Assembly (NCBI RefSeq): GCF_001598695.1
Contig: NZ_BCZK01000010.1
Span: forward strand, 62,001 to 126,000
DNA: 64,000 nt
Reading direction: 5' to 3'
From: Klebsiella oxytoca NBRC 105695
GTDB taxonomy: Bacteria; Pseudomonadota; Gammaproteobacteria; Enterobacterales; Enterobacteriaceae
The position numbers and the translations under genes are program-made. Below the pieces are notes generated by a model. It had not been told where the DNA came from, searched no databases, and saw only the letters and a list, made by a program, of their open reading frames with translations. This document shows, one piece after another, positions 7,188 to 15,641 of this stretch (positions within the stretch are counted from its first letter, which is position 1; each line of letters begins with the position of its first letter).

Positions 7188-8066
7188 TCACCACAGTTCC
7201 GGCAACAAGGCCAGCGCGTCAGCCACCAGCGTGCGCCTGTCGTTGCCGGGCTTCCAGATGGTCACCATCGTTTGGCCGATCCCCTGATTACCCACTTCGG
7301 TCGGCAATTTTTTGACGTTTTTCCACCGCGCCGCATTCATGTGCGTCGGCAAAAATCCCCAGCCGCAGCCCTGTTCAAGCAGGGCGCGCAGCATCTCCTG
7401 TTCGTTGGTAAAAATGGTGCGCCCTGAAATCTGCAGACGGCGGGCCACGGGCTCGTCAGTATCCGGGTGCATAATCACCTGCGGTGCCAGCGAAAGTTCC
7501 AGCAGAGAAAGCGGTTGTTTAGCGGCGGGAAAAAGCGCTTCGGAGGCGTAAAAATCCATCTCGATTGACCCCAGGGCGCGCCACTCCATAGCGTCGCCCA
7601 CGCTGCGATGTCGCGCCTGGCAGATACCCAGGTCGGCCAATCCACTCGCCAGCAGCCTTTCCGCCTCGTCACGCGAGGCGTTAATCAGGCTCAGACGAAC
7701 GTTGCGCCGGGCCATGGCGCCAATCAGCGCCTGTAACAACGTTCTGGGGGTAAAGGGATCGTAGGCCAGCGTAATATCCTGCGTGGCGCTATTCGGCACT
7801 TCTTTGGCAAAGGCTTCAAAGGCTTTGACCTGGCGCATCAGCAGGTGCGCCTGACGCTGCAGTTGTTCCCCCTCCGGCGTCAGCTGCAAGCTGCGACCTT
7901 GACGCAGAAACAGCGCATACCCCAGACCATCTTCAAGGAACTCAATCAAATCGCGAAGCGTCGTGCGGTCCTTGCCCAGCTGGCGCGCCGCTTTCGCCAG
8001 GCTTTTGCACTCAACCACAGCGGTGAAGGCTTCAAGTTGGGCAAAAGAATACATCAGGGTCGGCAT
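7188..8066 (-). CDS. LysR-type transcriptional regulator
   Basis: A 292-residue regulator with an N-terminal winged helix (FAQLEAFTAVVECKSLAKAARQ...TTLRDLIEFLEDGLGYALF) and a LysR effector domain. The start at 8066 (MPTLMYSF) has GGAGAG four bases upstream, better than the ATG at 8132. The gene is divergent from the exported serine hydrolase with 108 bp between starts, so that hydrolase is its most likely target. The recognition helix (RTTLRDLIEFLE) differs from the usual S-x-x-S-x-x-I pattern, which may mean unusual operator specificity. Effector unknown. Confidence 0.88.
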   Translation of the reverse strand: MPTLMYSFAQLEAFTAVVECKSLAKAARQLGKDRTTLRDLIEFLEDGLGYALFLRQGRSLQLTPEGEQLQRQAHLLMRQVKAFEAFAKEVPNSATQDITLAYDPFTPRTLLQALIGAMARRNVRLSLINASRDEAERLLASGLADLGICQARHRSVGDAMEWRALGSIEMDFYASEALFPAAKQPLSLLELSLAPQVIMHPDTDEPVARRLQISGRTIFTNEQEMLRALLEQGCGWGFLPTHMNAARWKNVKKLPTEVGNQGIGQTMVTIWKPGNDRRTLVADALALLPELW

Positions 8067-8174
8067 TGTGCTCTCCACTCGGTTATTCGGGGGGATTTTC
8101 CCCCATGAGGCGTTTTTTATTATAGGCCGCATTTTTTTAAGCTAAACGCCTTCCTGAGCTGAACGAGAAAAAAT

Positions 8175-9482
8175 ATGAAAAACAAAGTGGTTAATCGTCG
8201 CCTGCTGTCCAGTGTTGTCATCACCCTCTGCAGCGGCCTGCTGGCCCCCATCGCGCAGGCCGCCTGCCCCGGGACCGAACTTAGCGCGTGCCCTGCTCCC
8301 TTTGATGCACAGCTTCCGGATACCCATAAAATGCTCACCTGGAGCCAGACCGACCGGGTAATCGGCTTTCGTAACGACTACCGCAATTACGCAGGCGATG
8401 TGTTTCATCACGGTCATGCCGTACCGTTGCAGGCTGCAGCGAAACGGTTAACTCACGCCAGCTATCAGGTTAATGGCCACACCTGGACCCTGCAGGATTA
8501 TCTGCAGCGCCAGAACGTCAGCGGCATGCTGGTGCTGAAAAATGGCAAAGTTGCCTGGAAATATCTGGCGGAAGGCAATACCGACACCACCCTCTGGACC
8601 TCGCGCTCGGTGGGCAAGTCCGTGGTATCCACGCTGGTGGGCGTGGCGATTAAACAGGGCAAAATTCACTCGCTCGACGATCTTGTCACCCAGTATGAAC
8701 CCGACCTGAAAGGCACCGCCTGGGAAGGCGTGACGCTGAGGCAGCTGATTAGCCACACCTCCGGGGTGGCGTGGAATGAAGACTATACTAATCCGCAATC
8801 GGACTTCGCCCGGCTTACCGAGTGTGAAGCCAGACCCGGCGCCTATGACTGCGTACGTCAGCTGGTGTCCGGCCTGCGTCGGGCGCATCCGGCCGGAGAG
8901 AACTGGTCTTACTCCTCCGGCGGCGCCTGGCTACTGGGTGATGTCCTGGAACGCGCCACCGGTATGACGCTGGCGGCGTATCTGGAGAAAAGTATCTGGC
9001 AACCCTATGGTATGGCGAGCGATGGCGTGTGGCATGCCTATACAAAAGGTGAGCACGACGTGGGCGCGCATGGCTTTAACGCCACGCTAGAAGATTGGGG
9101 GCGCTTCGGTGAGTTCATCCTGCATAACGGCGTGTTGCCGAACGGCGAGCAGATCTTGCCGGAAAACTGGGTCGCCGAATCATCAAACTGGACCCGGGCG
9201 ACAGGTTCAGTATCCGCGGCACATCCAAACGGTCTCTACGGCTATCAGTGGTGGAACAATGAAGTGCCGGCTAATGCCAGCAACGTTGAGCCCGCTCCGC
9301 AGGCATCCCTTCAACATTCGCTGTGGGCGCTGGGGATATTTGGTCAGATGATTATGGTCAATCAGGCGGAAAATCTGGTCATCGTGCAGTGGTCGACCTG
9401 GCCGCAGGCTGAACCCTCCTTCAGCGCCCAACCGCTTGAGGCGTCGCTGATGTTTAGCGCGATAGCGAAGGCGTTACGCTAA
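8175..9482 (+). CDS. Exported serine hydrolase, class C beta-lactamase / 6-aminohexanoate-dimer hydrolase-like
   Basis: A 435-residue periplasmic serine hydrolase with a signal peptide ending at APIAQA. The catalytic S-x-x-K motif is SVGK at residues 145-148. A YSS motif near residue 246 replaces the YAN of true class C enzymes. The third KTG-like box is not a lactamase KTG; the equivalent region reads HGFNATLEDWGRFG, as in NylB-type amide hydrolases and esterases. This points to an esterase or amidase rather than a cephalosporinase. Two Cys pairs (ACPG...SACPA and TECEAR...YDCVR) could form periplasmic disulfides. It is divergent from the LysR gene that probably controls it. Confidence 0.87.
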   Translation: MKNKVVNRRLLSSVVITLCSGLLAPIAQAACPGTELSACPAPFDAQLPDTHKMLTWSQTDRVIGFRNDYRNYAGDVFHHGHAVPLQAAAKRLTHASYQVNGHTWTLQDYLQRQNVSGMLVLKNGKVAWKYLAEGNTDTTLWTSRSVGKSVVSTLVGVAIKQGKIHSLDDLVTQYEPDLKGTAWEGVTLRQLISHTSGVAWNEDYTNPQSDFARLTECEARPGAYDCVRQLVSGLRRAHPAGENWSYSSGGAWLLGDVLERATGMTLAAYLEKSIWQPYGMASDGVWHAYTKGEHDVGAHGFNATLEDWGRFGEFILHNGVLPNGEQILPENWVAESSNWTRATGSVSAAHPNGLYGYQWWNNEVPANASNVEPAPQASLQHSLWALGIFGQMIMVNQAENLVIVQWSTWPQAEPSFSAQPLEASLMFSAIAKALR

Positions 9483-9640
9483 TGCCGGTTTAAAACTGTC
9501 GCTCTTTTGCAGACCATGAGCGAAGTGAGCTCAACCATTTTTAAACGATTGGAAGCCAGCCTGCCAACGGCAAAGCTGCTGCGGTACGCTGGCTATCATC
9601 TGCCTGTCGCTGGGGTGGCAAGCCGGTAATATAAGGCGGA

Positions 9641-10396
9641 TCAGCGCCCTTTCTCGATCGTGCAGTTCCACTGCTGACTCACGCTACTCTGACTGGTGGC
9701 GATCTGTAGCGACAGGCTGGCGTCCAGAGTATGGGTGACGCTATATTCAAGGACCACGTCATCAAGATCGCGCGCGACGCGCTCAATGCGAAACAGAGGG
9801 CGCCCGGGTTCAATATTCAGCAATCCCGCCGTGCGGATATCGCAGCACACCGGCGTATAGCGTTCGGTCGCGTTAGCCGGCGAGTAGCCGAATGTTTCCC
9901 GCAGCTGTTTATAGAGCGATCGGCTGCCGTCCACGTGACTCAGGTCGTTATAAATTCGGCCGTTAAGCCAGGTCAGCACGTGGCCGACCGGCCGCTCACC
10001 CTGCACGAGTAACCGCTCCAGACGCATCAGTTGGCTACCCAAATCGAGCCCCATCTGTTCCGCTACGTGGCGGTCGGCCATGGTTGAAATCAGCGACAGC
10101 ACCTCCACTTCTATCGCGCCGGGAGCAGCAAAGGTGGTCAGTACGTCCGGCAGGTCGGTGTAGTATTTTTGCAGCGCATCGCGGTTGATAAACGTGCCTT
10201 TTCCCTGCTCGCGATAAACCATACCGATGCTGGCCAGCGAATCTATCGCCTGTTTAATCGTGCCGCGCGCCACCTTGAACTCCCCGGCAAGCAGCAGCTC
10301 GCCCGGGAGTTTATCGTCATAGGTAAAAGAGAGGATCCGCTGCAGGATAACGTCTTTTATTCTTAAATAGAGAGGGAGTCCATCCGACTCATACAT
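9641..10396 (-). CDS. GntR-family (HutC/UTRA) transcriptional regulator
   Basis: A 251-residue regulator with an N-terminal winged helix (residues about 5-70: LYLRIKDVILQ...KLPGELLLAGEFKVARGTIKQAIDSL...GKGTFI) and a UTRA ligand-binding domain (about 90-240). It is the last gene of a seven-gene operon that starts with the lactonase at 14946, separated from the SIS gene by only 14 bp. It therefore probably represses its own operon in response to a phosphorylated intermediate, as HutC-type regulators commonly do. Its likely operator is the palindrome at 14998-15017. Confidence 0.88.
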   Translation of the reverse strand: MYESDGLPLYLRIKDVILQRILSFTYDDKLPGELLLAGEFKVARGTIKQAIDSLASIGMVYREQGKGTFINRDALQKYYTDLPDVLTTFAAPGAIEVEVLSLISTMADRHVAEQMGLDLGSQLMRLERLLVQGERPVGHVLTWLNGRIYNDLSHVDGSRSLYKQLRETFGYSPANATERYTPVCCDIRTAGLLNIEPGRPLFRIERVARDLDDVVLEYSVTHTLDASLSLQIATSQSSVSQQWNCTIEKGR

Positions 10397-10410
10397 ACTT
10401 GCGCTCCAAC

Positions 10411-11151
10411 TCAGAGATAGTGTATCTGGCTCCTGTATGCGCTCAGTATATCCTGATTTATCTCCTGATTACCGTCTATGTTTGCGCTGGCGAGAACCGG
10501 CGGCGTGCGCGCATTTTCCAGCATAATTTCGCAAATACGCAGTACCAGGCTGTTGGCGATGGCCGCCCCCATGATGGTGGAGAGCGGCGCCACTTTCTGC
10601 GCCAGCCCCGGCAGGCTCACCGCCGCATCGCCATACTCGCAGTGGTTATCAAGGGTGATATCGGCAATGTCTACCAGCAGTTTACCGCTGGAGTGGCGGG
10701 AAGAGACTCGTGCCGCCGTCGCCAGGCTGGTAATGGCGATAACCCTGGCTCCGCAGGCTTTTGCCGCCAGCGCGACATCGATCGTAATCGCATTTCGCCC
10801 CGACACTGAGTGAATCAGCAGAGTATCGTCGGCCCTCAGCGGCGACTGTTCAACCAGCACGCGGCCAAGATTTTCCACATTTTCCACCGCGCTGGTAAGG
10901 GTTAACGGCCTGACGTTAAGCATCAGCGCAGGGGTAAAAAGCGGGTTGATGATGGCCAGACCGCCTGCCCGATAGCTCATCTCCTCCGCCAGAATACCGG
11001 CGTGGCTGGCGCCAAAGACGAAGATATTGCGCTGCGCCAGAATGCTGTGGGCCATCATTTCTGCCGCCCGGTTCAGCTCATCGGCGCGCTGTTCAAGCAA
11101 CCCCAGCTTCTGGCGGATCTGACTGTAATACTGTTTCAGTGCCTGGCTCAT
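10411..11151 (-). CDS. SIS-domain sugar-phosphate protein (UPF0309-like)
   Basis: A 246-residue cytosolic protein with one SIS domain: NIFVFGASHAGILAEEMSYRAGG near residues 39-60 and the second loop TLLIHSVSGRNAITIDVALAAKACGARVIAITSL. SIS proteins bind or isomerise phosphosugars. It sits between the EIIC and the GntR regulator, so it probably handles the imported, phosphorylated substrate. It resembles the UPF0309 group more than MurQ or GmhA. The exact reaction cannot be read. Confidence 0.82.
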   Translation of the reverse strand: MSQALKQYYSQIRQKLGLLEQRADELNRAAEMMAHSILAQRNIFVFGASHAGILAEEMSYRAGGLAIINPLFTPALMLNVRPLTLTSAVENVENLGRVLVEQSPLRADDTLLIHSVSGRNAITIDVALAAKACGARVIAITSLATAARVSSRHSSGKLLVDIADITLDNHCEYGDAAVSLPGLAQKVAPLSTIMGAAIANSLVLRICEIMLENARTPPVLASANIDGNQEINQDILSAYRSQIHYL

Positions 11152-11167
11152 AGACTTCCTCCTGATA

Positions 11168-12478
11168 TCAGAACGTCAGCAAGCGGGTCAAAAGATGGAT
11201 TAGCGGCGCGAGGACAAACATATCGCTATCGCCCGCCCACAGCGCGGTATCCGGGATCGTGTTGTTGATAAAGCCGGTCACGCAGAAATATTGTCCCCAG
11301 GCGACCACCGTTGAGGTGATAAATCCCGCCAGCAGCGCGCCTTTATAGCCGCCTGTGATATTGCCGAAGACCCCTGCCGTACCGGCATGGAAGAAAATGA
11401 CGATCATGCTGGGAATAAATACGTAGCCGGTATAGCGGCCGATCAGGGTCAGCCACAGCAGCGATCCCACAAAGGCACCGACGAACCCCAGCACCACCGC
11501 ATTTGGCGCAAAGTTGAACAGAATCGGGCAGTCCAGCGCAGGTTTGGCCCCCGGAACCAGCCGCGAGCCGATGCCGTTAAACGCGGGCACCATTTCACCA
11601 ATAAACATCCGCACCCCGAGCAGCACCACGGCGATGCCACCGGTGAACATCAGCGATTGTTTAAGGGCATAGATGTAGAAGCTCAGGTCGCCGGATTGCG
11701 CAAGGATCTCCGCCGCTTTCGGGGTGCCTTTGATTTGCAGAATAAAGGTGCCGATAAAAAACAGCAGCGCCATGGTTAACGCGGTCACCACGTTGGAATC
11801 GCGCAGAAAACCGAGCTTCTTAGGGACTTTGATATCTTCGGAACTGATTTTATTACGGGCGAAGATCTGGCCGAAAATGGCCCCCAGCAGCGCGACCGAG
11901 GCGGAAGTATGCCCCAGCGCCACGTTATCGTTGCCGGTAATTTTCCGTACCCATGGCTGAACCAGCGCGGGCTGCAAGGTCCAGTACAGTCCCATGATAA
12001 CCGTCAGCATGAGCGTCAGCTGTAGCGCAGAAATAGCGGGCTCGGTGTTCACCATCACCCCGGCAAATATCATGGTGGTCCAGAACATCATGTGTCCGGT
12101 CAAATAGATATATTTAAAGCGCGTCAGCCTGGCCAGCAGTAGATTGATAGCGAAACCGCCGGCAATGGCGATCGTCACGCTGCTTCCGTAGCGTTCGCTA
12201 AAGCGCGCCTGACCGATAATATTGGTCAGATTCATCGAGCTGAGGCCGAAAACTTCGGTCCAGATCGGCTGAAAGATCAGTAGCGCGGAAACGATAATCC
12301 CGGCCCCCGCGCCGATGATCAGAAAACCCAGAATGCCTTTCAGGGTGCCGGACACAATGTCTGCCAGCGATTTTTTCTGCAAAACCAGTCCCAGCAGCAC
12401 GATCAGGCCAATTAAAATCGACGCCTCACCAAATATGTTGATGGTGATCCAGCGCAGGACGCCAAGAAACTCGCTCAT
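11168..12478 (-). CDS. Ascorbate-type PTS permease EIIC (UlaA/SgaT-like)
   Basis: A 436-residue polytopic membrane protein with about ten to twelve hydrophobic segments. Family landmarks include GLVLQKKSLADIVSGTLKGILGFLI near the N-terminus and the central GSRLVPGAKPALDCPILFNFAPNAVVLGF segment, characteristic of UlaA-type EIIC. It would translocate a sugar acid or lactone while EIIB phosphorylates it. Its start overlaps the EIIB stop by 4 bp, and EIIA lies just beyond, so a complete EIIA-EIIB-EIIC set is encoded. No ulaD/E/F-like genes accompany it, so the substrate need not be ascorbate. Confidence 0.88.
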   Translation of the reverse strand: MSEFLGVLRWITINIFGEASILIGLIVLLGLVLQKKSLADIVSGTLKGILGFLIIGAGAGIIVSALLIFQPIWTEVFGLSSMNLTNIIGQARFSERYGSSVTIAIAGGFAINLLLARLTRFKYIYLTGHMMFWTTMIFAGVMVNTEPAISALQLTLMLTVIMGLYWTLQPALVQPWVRKITGNDNVALGHTSASVALLGAIFGQIFARNKISSEDIKVPKKLGFLRDSNVVTALTMALLFFIGTFILQIKGTPKAAEILAQSGDLSFYIYALKQSLMFTGGIAVVLLGVRMFIGEMVPAFNGIGSRLVPGAKPALDCPILFNFAPNAVVLGFVGAFVGSLLWLTLIGRYTGYVFIPSMIVIFFHAGTAGVFGNITGGYKGALLAGFITSTVVAWGQYFCVTGFINNTIPDTALWAGDSDMFVLAPLIHLLTRLLTF

Positions 12479-12762
12479 GTTGGCTCTCCCGCGCGCAGAA
12501 TGTGCGCCTGGGTCAGCGCCGCGGTGATTTCTGCGTTATCAATGTAGTTGTTTACTACCACCACCGGGCAGGAAAGATGCTTCAGGTTGTCCACCAGTTC
12601 AGCATTGGTGATGACGACATCGGCGTTGGCCGAAGCGGCGGATGAGACATCCATATGTTCCACGGAGGCCTGAATCCCGTGCTGCTTTAATACCGCCTCA
12701 ACGTTCATTTTTAAAATCAGGCTGGAGCCCATACCTAAACCACAGACTGTCAGAATTTTCAT
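12475..12762 (-). CDS. PTS EIIB component, ascorbate/lactose-like
   Basis: A 95-residue cytosolic phosphocarrier. The phosphorylatable Cys is C7 in MKILTVCGLGMGSSL, the P-loop arrangement seen in UlaB-type EIIB. The rest shows alternating beta/alpha structure (VDVVITNAELVDNL, PVVVVNNYID). It overlaps EIIC by 4 bp and follows EIIA by 26 bp. Confidence 0.9.
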   Translation of the reverse strand: MKILTVCGLGMGSSLILKMNVEAVLKQHGIQASVEHMDVSSAASANADVVITNAELVDNLKHLSCPVVVVNNYIDNAEITAALTQAHILRAGEPT

Positions 12763-12788
12763 CGCTATTCACTCCGTGTTAATTACAG

Positions 12789-13235
12789 CTATAAACGCTG
12801 TGAGCCGCTGGCCAACAGCCGATAAAGTTGTTCCGGATCGTCTGAATGCATCAGGGTATGCAGATTATTTTCATCACTGAGCACGGTGACGATATGCTGG
12901 ATAAGGTGGATATGCGCGTCGCTGCTGGTAGCCGAAAGGCCCAGAACCACCCGCACAGGGTCGTTTTCCGCATGACCAAACGCCAGCGGTTCGCGCAGCC
13001 GGATCGCGCTAATTTGCGCTTTGATCGCTCCCTGTTCCGGACGGGCATGCGGCAGGGCCAGACCAGGGGCGATGACAAAATAAGGGCCCAGCTCGCGATA
13101 GCTGGCGATCATCGCCTGGACGTATTGCGGACTGCAGGCCCCCGCGCGGCACAGCGCGTTCCCCGCCTCGCGAATAGCCTCCTCCGGGGTAGCGGCCGGG
13201 CAGTCAACGGTTATCGACTGACGTTCAATCATCAC
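12789..13235 (-). CDS. PTS EIIA component (mannitol/fructose/ascorbate type)
   Basis: A 148-residue cytosolic phosphocarrier accepting phosphate from HPr. The active-site His is H63 in APGLALPHARPE, the conserved motif of this EIIA fold. It overlaps the creatininase gene by 11 bp, indicating translational coupling. Two adjacent ATG codons make the exact start uncertain by one residue. Confidence 0.9.
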   Translation of the reverse strand: MMIERQSITVDCPAATPEEAIREAGNALCRAGACSPQYVQAMIASYRELGPYFVIAPGLALPHARPEQGAIKAQISAIRLREPLAFGHAENDPVRVVLGLSATSSDAHIHLIQHIVTVLSDENNLHTLMHSDDPEQLYRLLASGSQRL

Positions 13236-13965
13236 GGGCTCCTTGCGTTAAGTGGTGGCGAATGGAGGCCAGGGTGGTCGCCAGCGCCCGGGCAACAAAC
13301 GCGCGCCCTTTCTCTTCGCTCGCCAGGGTGGGGTCCCCCAGCACCGCATAAGCAGAAAACTCGGTCCAGCGCATCGGCTGATAGCGAAAATTCTGCGGGA
13401 ATTCGGGATAGTGCGCGCGCGCCTCCGCCATGTTGACGAACTCCGGCGCCAGCGCCAGCATCAGCGAGGTTTCGACCTCGTCGGCATGCATATATCCCGG
13501 ATAAGCCACCGCCGAGGTTTGTCGTTTTTTTACCTCTTCATCCATACCCGCCCAGCTGTAGCTAAGCAGCGTGATGCCCTGCTCTTTAAGCTGGCGGGAA
13601 GCGGCTTTAATCGCGTCAAAGTTGCCGTAATGCGCGTTGATCACCGCCGTGGTGGTAATACCGTAGCTGGCCATGTTTTCCGCCAGCGCCACCAGCAGCG
13701 ACGTCAGCCGTTCATTACCGATATCAATCGCGCCCGCATGCCCGCGCAGCGACCAGACCTGGCTATAGGAGACAACCGGCAGGCTCAGCGCGCACTCGCC
13801 CAACTGCTCATCAAGCCGCGCGCAAAACCGCTCGGCCAGCAGGTTATCGGTATCCAGCGGCAGGTGGTCGCCGTGCGGTTCGACCGCGCCAAGGGGCAGT
13901 AAGGCTATCCGCGCCTTTTGTAGCGCCCGCCTGGCCTCGCGCTCATTTAAATGATGCAGCTTCAT
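13225..13965 (-). CDS. Creatininase-family amidohydrolase
   Basis: A 246-residue metal-dependent hydrolase of the creatininase fold. Metal-binding motifs visible are GAVEPHGDHLPLDTDN (Glu, His, Asp), INAHYGNFDA (in place of the usual H-G-N-G-N) and HADEVETSLML (Glu). Family members open cyclic amides or act on formamides. Here the gene sits second in a PTS operon behind a lactonase-like gene, so a cyclic amide or sugar-derived ring is a reasonable guess for the substrate. True creatinine degradation is unlikely, since no creatinase or sarcosine genes are present. Confidence 0.85.
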   Translation of the reverse strand: MKLHHLNEREARRALQKARIALLPLGAVEPHGDHLPLDTDNLLAERFCARLDEQLGECALSLPVVSYSQVWSLRGHAGAIDIGNERLTSLLVALAENMASYGITTTAVINAHYGNFDAIKAASRQLKEQGITLLSYSWAGMDEEVKKRQTSAVAYPGYMHADEVETSLMLALAPEFVNMAEARAHYPEFPQNFRYQPMRWTEFSAYAVLGDPTLASEEKGRAFVARALATTLASIRHHLTQGARDD

Positions 13966-13974
13966 GACGCCTCC

Positions 13975-14946
13975 TCAGGCAAAAGCGAGGTAACGCGCCG
14001 GGTTTTCGACGAAGAAATCATGCAGCAACGCTTCGCCGTCAAACCCCGCCTCCCGGGCCTCTTCCATGAATCTTGGCCGCCAGTCGCTGAGGATGAACTT
14101 CAGCCCCAGCCCTCCTTTACCGTAATGCGCGCTCATGGATTTACGGGCAAAATCACCGCCGATCAAAATCTGCTTTTGATAACCGCGCTGGCAGAGCGCC
14201 AGGATGGCCTGGGTGCGAATGTGCTCAGGGTGATATTTAATGCGGCTGATACCGTCAAATGAGAGAAACGCCCCGGTGTTGGCGATCTGACGGTGCAGCC
14301 AGGGGTCAGGATTGCGATCCATATGGGCAAAACATAAGCGGGACAAATCCAGTCCCCATTTTTTAAAGATCCGCGCCTGTTCGAGTCCCATCGTCCCCAT
14401 TTCCGTATGGCTGTGCATCGGCGCCCCGGTACGCTGCTGGGCGCGAACGATAACCTCCATGGTTTTGTATTCCAGAGGGGAAATGGCGTTATAGCCGGTG
14501 CCACATTTCACTACGCCGGCCCGATGCGCGGTGCCTTCGATTCCCTCGGTGACCTCGCGGCAAACGTGTTCAACCAGTTCGTCGACGTCAGAACGCTCAA
14601 TCCACTCGGCAAAAGTTTGCGCTGTGCCCGGTCGCTGACTACTCCACAGAAACCCTTTGTTAAAACCCGCGGTGGCAATAATGTGCAGCTGCTGGCGCTG
14701 CGCCATGGCCGCGACAGCAGCGGCCTGACGACCATAATCCGGCGCGGTGGCGTCGTAGATGGCATTGCCTCCCGCCTGGCGGAAGTCGCTTAATTCACGC
14801 TCAGAAGCCTGTGGATCGTCGAGCAAGAGGTCGTCATCCTGACGCTCGGCCCAATAGGGCGGAATACAGTAGATATGGTCGTGGCTGTAGGTTACGCCCA
14901 GCTGATTAGCGGAAATATCCCCGTTTAACGTTCGAATGATGGCCAT
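13975..14946 (-). CDS. Phosphotriesterase-family metallohydrolase (probable sugar-lactone phosphate lactonase)
   Basis: A 323-residue TIM-barrel amidohydrolase. The binuclear metal site is readable: H-x-H in TYSHDHIY, the carboxylated Lys in GVVKCGTG, His in PMHSHTEMG, His in CFAHMDRNPD and Asp in LIGGDFARKS. The start at 14946 (MAIIRTLNGDI) has GGAGAG seven bases upstream; an upstream ATG at 14988 lacks one. Phosphotriesterase-like proteins encoded beside ascorbate-type PTS genes in other bacteria have been shown to hydrolyse pentonolactone 5-phosphates, so a phospholactonase acting on the PTS product is the best guess. It is the first gene of the operon and lies just downstream of the palindromic operator. 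Confidence 0.87.
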   Translation of the reverse strand: MAIIRTLNGDISANQLGVTYSHDHIYCIPPYWAERQDDDLLLDDPQASERELSDFRQAGGNAIYDATAPDYGRQAAAVAAMAQRQQLHIIATAGFNKGFLWSSQRPGTAQTFAEWIERSDVDELVEHVCREVTEGIEGTAHRAGVVKCGTGYNAISPLEYKTMEVIVRAQQRTGAPMHSHTEMGTMGLEQARIFKKWGLDLSRLCFAHMDRNPDPWLHRQIANTGAFLSFDGISRIKYHPEHIRTQAILALCQRGYQKQILIGGDFARKSMSAHYGKGGLGLKFILSDWRPRFMEEAREAGFDGEALLHDFFVENPARYLAFA

Positions 14947-14997
14947 GTTTCTTACTCTCCGGAACGGATAAGAAGGTGCCTTCAACATAGGCGCGAC

Positions 14998-15017
14998 TCA
15001 CTTGACCAGTCAAGTGA
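14998..15017. promoter_or_regulatory. Palindromic operator upstream of the lactonase-PTS operon
   Basis: TCACTTGAC and GTCAAGTGA form perfect 9-bp arms around a 2-bp centre, 52 bp upstream of the first start codon. A further TCAAG half-site follows at 15018-15022. Position and symmetry fit a GntR-family dimer; the operon's own regulator (9641-10396) is the obvious candidate. Confidence 0.7.
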
Positions 15018-15073
15018 TCAAGTTCGCATCAATCATATTAAATTCTTATCTGTGAGGTGGGTCGACATTAACA

Positions 15074-15096
15074 TTTATGTGACGTTGTCACGTAAA
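15074..15096. promoter_or_regulatory. Second inverted repeat upstream of the lactonase-PTS operon
   Basis: TTTATGTGAC and GTCACGTAAA pair with one mismatch around GTT. It resembles half a CRP site (TGTGA) but the spacing is wrong for CRP. It may bind another regulator of the operon or of the small gene at 15306. Confidence 0.4.
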
Positions 15097-15305
15097 TAGA
15101 TTCGGGCTAAAAAACCGTTACTCATGGAAAAATATAGGTGTTTCAGATGAGGCGATTAAATTTATGTTCTATTAATTCAATTGGATACGCACCTATTAAA
15201 CCAATACATTTCAGACTAATAATCAATACCTTTGATTAAAATGTTTAATTGAATGAATCGATAAAGAGAGTATTGTTAAAAACAATGATGAGCGGAGATA
15301 AATAA

Positions 15306-15554
15306 ATGTTACGAGATTTTTTGAAGGTAGAAAAAGAGGATCGACTGGTGGAACAGCAGGACGCCAGCAGCGATAACGGCAATTCAACGGACGTCACCGA
15401 ATGGATAATTGTGAGTAAAAATGGCGATAAAAAAGGCCGGGTGGCGTTATTCAATCAATTTTCCACCCGTCGTTCGTATTGCGTGAATTATCGAATTACC
15501 CAGTTTGATAATAGCGGCAAAGTTGTCGTAGACCGGCTGGCAGAATCTCTCTAA
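15306..15554 (+). CDS. Small uncharacterised protein (82 residues)
   Basis: No family recognised. The start is supported by GGAG nine bases upstream. The N-terminal 30 residues are charged and look disordered (Lys, Asp and Glu rich, then DASSDNGNS). The remainder reads as a small beta-rich domain (TEWIIVSKNGDKKGRVALFNQ, SYCVNYRITQFDNSGKVVVDRL). No signal peptide or membrane segment. It stands between the lactonase operon promoter and a convergent reductase gene. Probably a real cytosolic protein, on the basis of start signal and composition. Confidence 0.6.
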   Translation: MLRDFLKVEKEDRLVEQQDASSDNGNSTDVTEWIIVSKNGDKKGRVALFNQFSTRRSYCVNYRITQFDNSGKVVVDRLAESL

Positions 15555-15641
15555 TCACGGGAAACGCAACACACCGGCGTTTTGGTCACCTGTCGCCAGA
15601 GCTCGCAGAACAATAACCGATAAGTGCCGCCGCCCGCGCCT

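Noticed and set aside
8175-9482. Chromosomal AmpC beta-lactamase with divergent AmpR
   Set aside because: The S-x-x-K motif is present, but YSS replaces YAN, there is no KTG box, and the protein is about 50 residues longer than AmpC; it fits NylB-like hydrolases better.
15074-15096. CRP site upstream of the lactonase-PTS operon
   Set aside because: Only one TGTGA half fits; the symmetric partner is at the wrong spacing.
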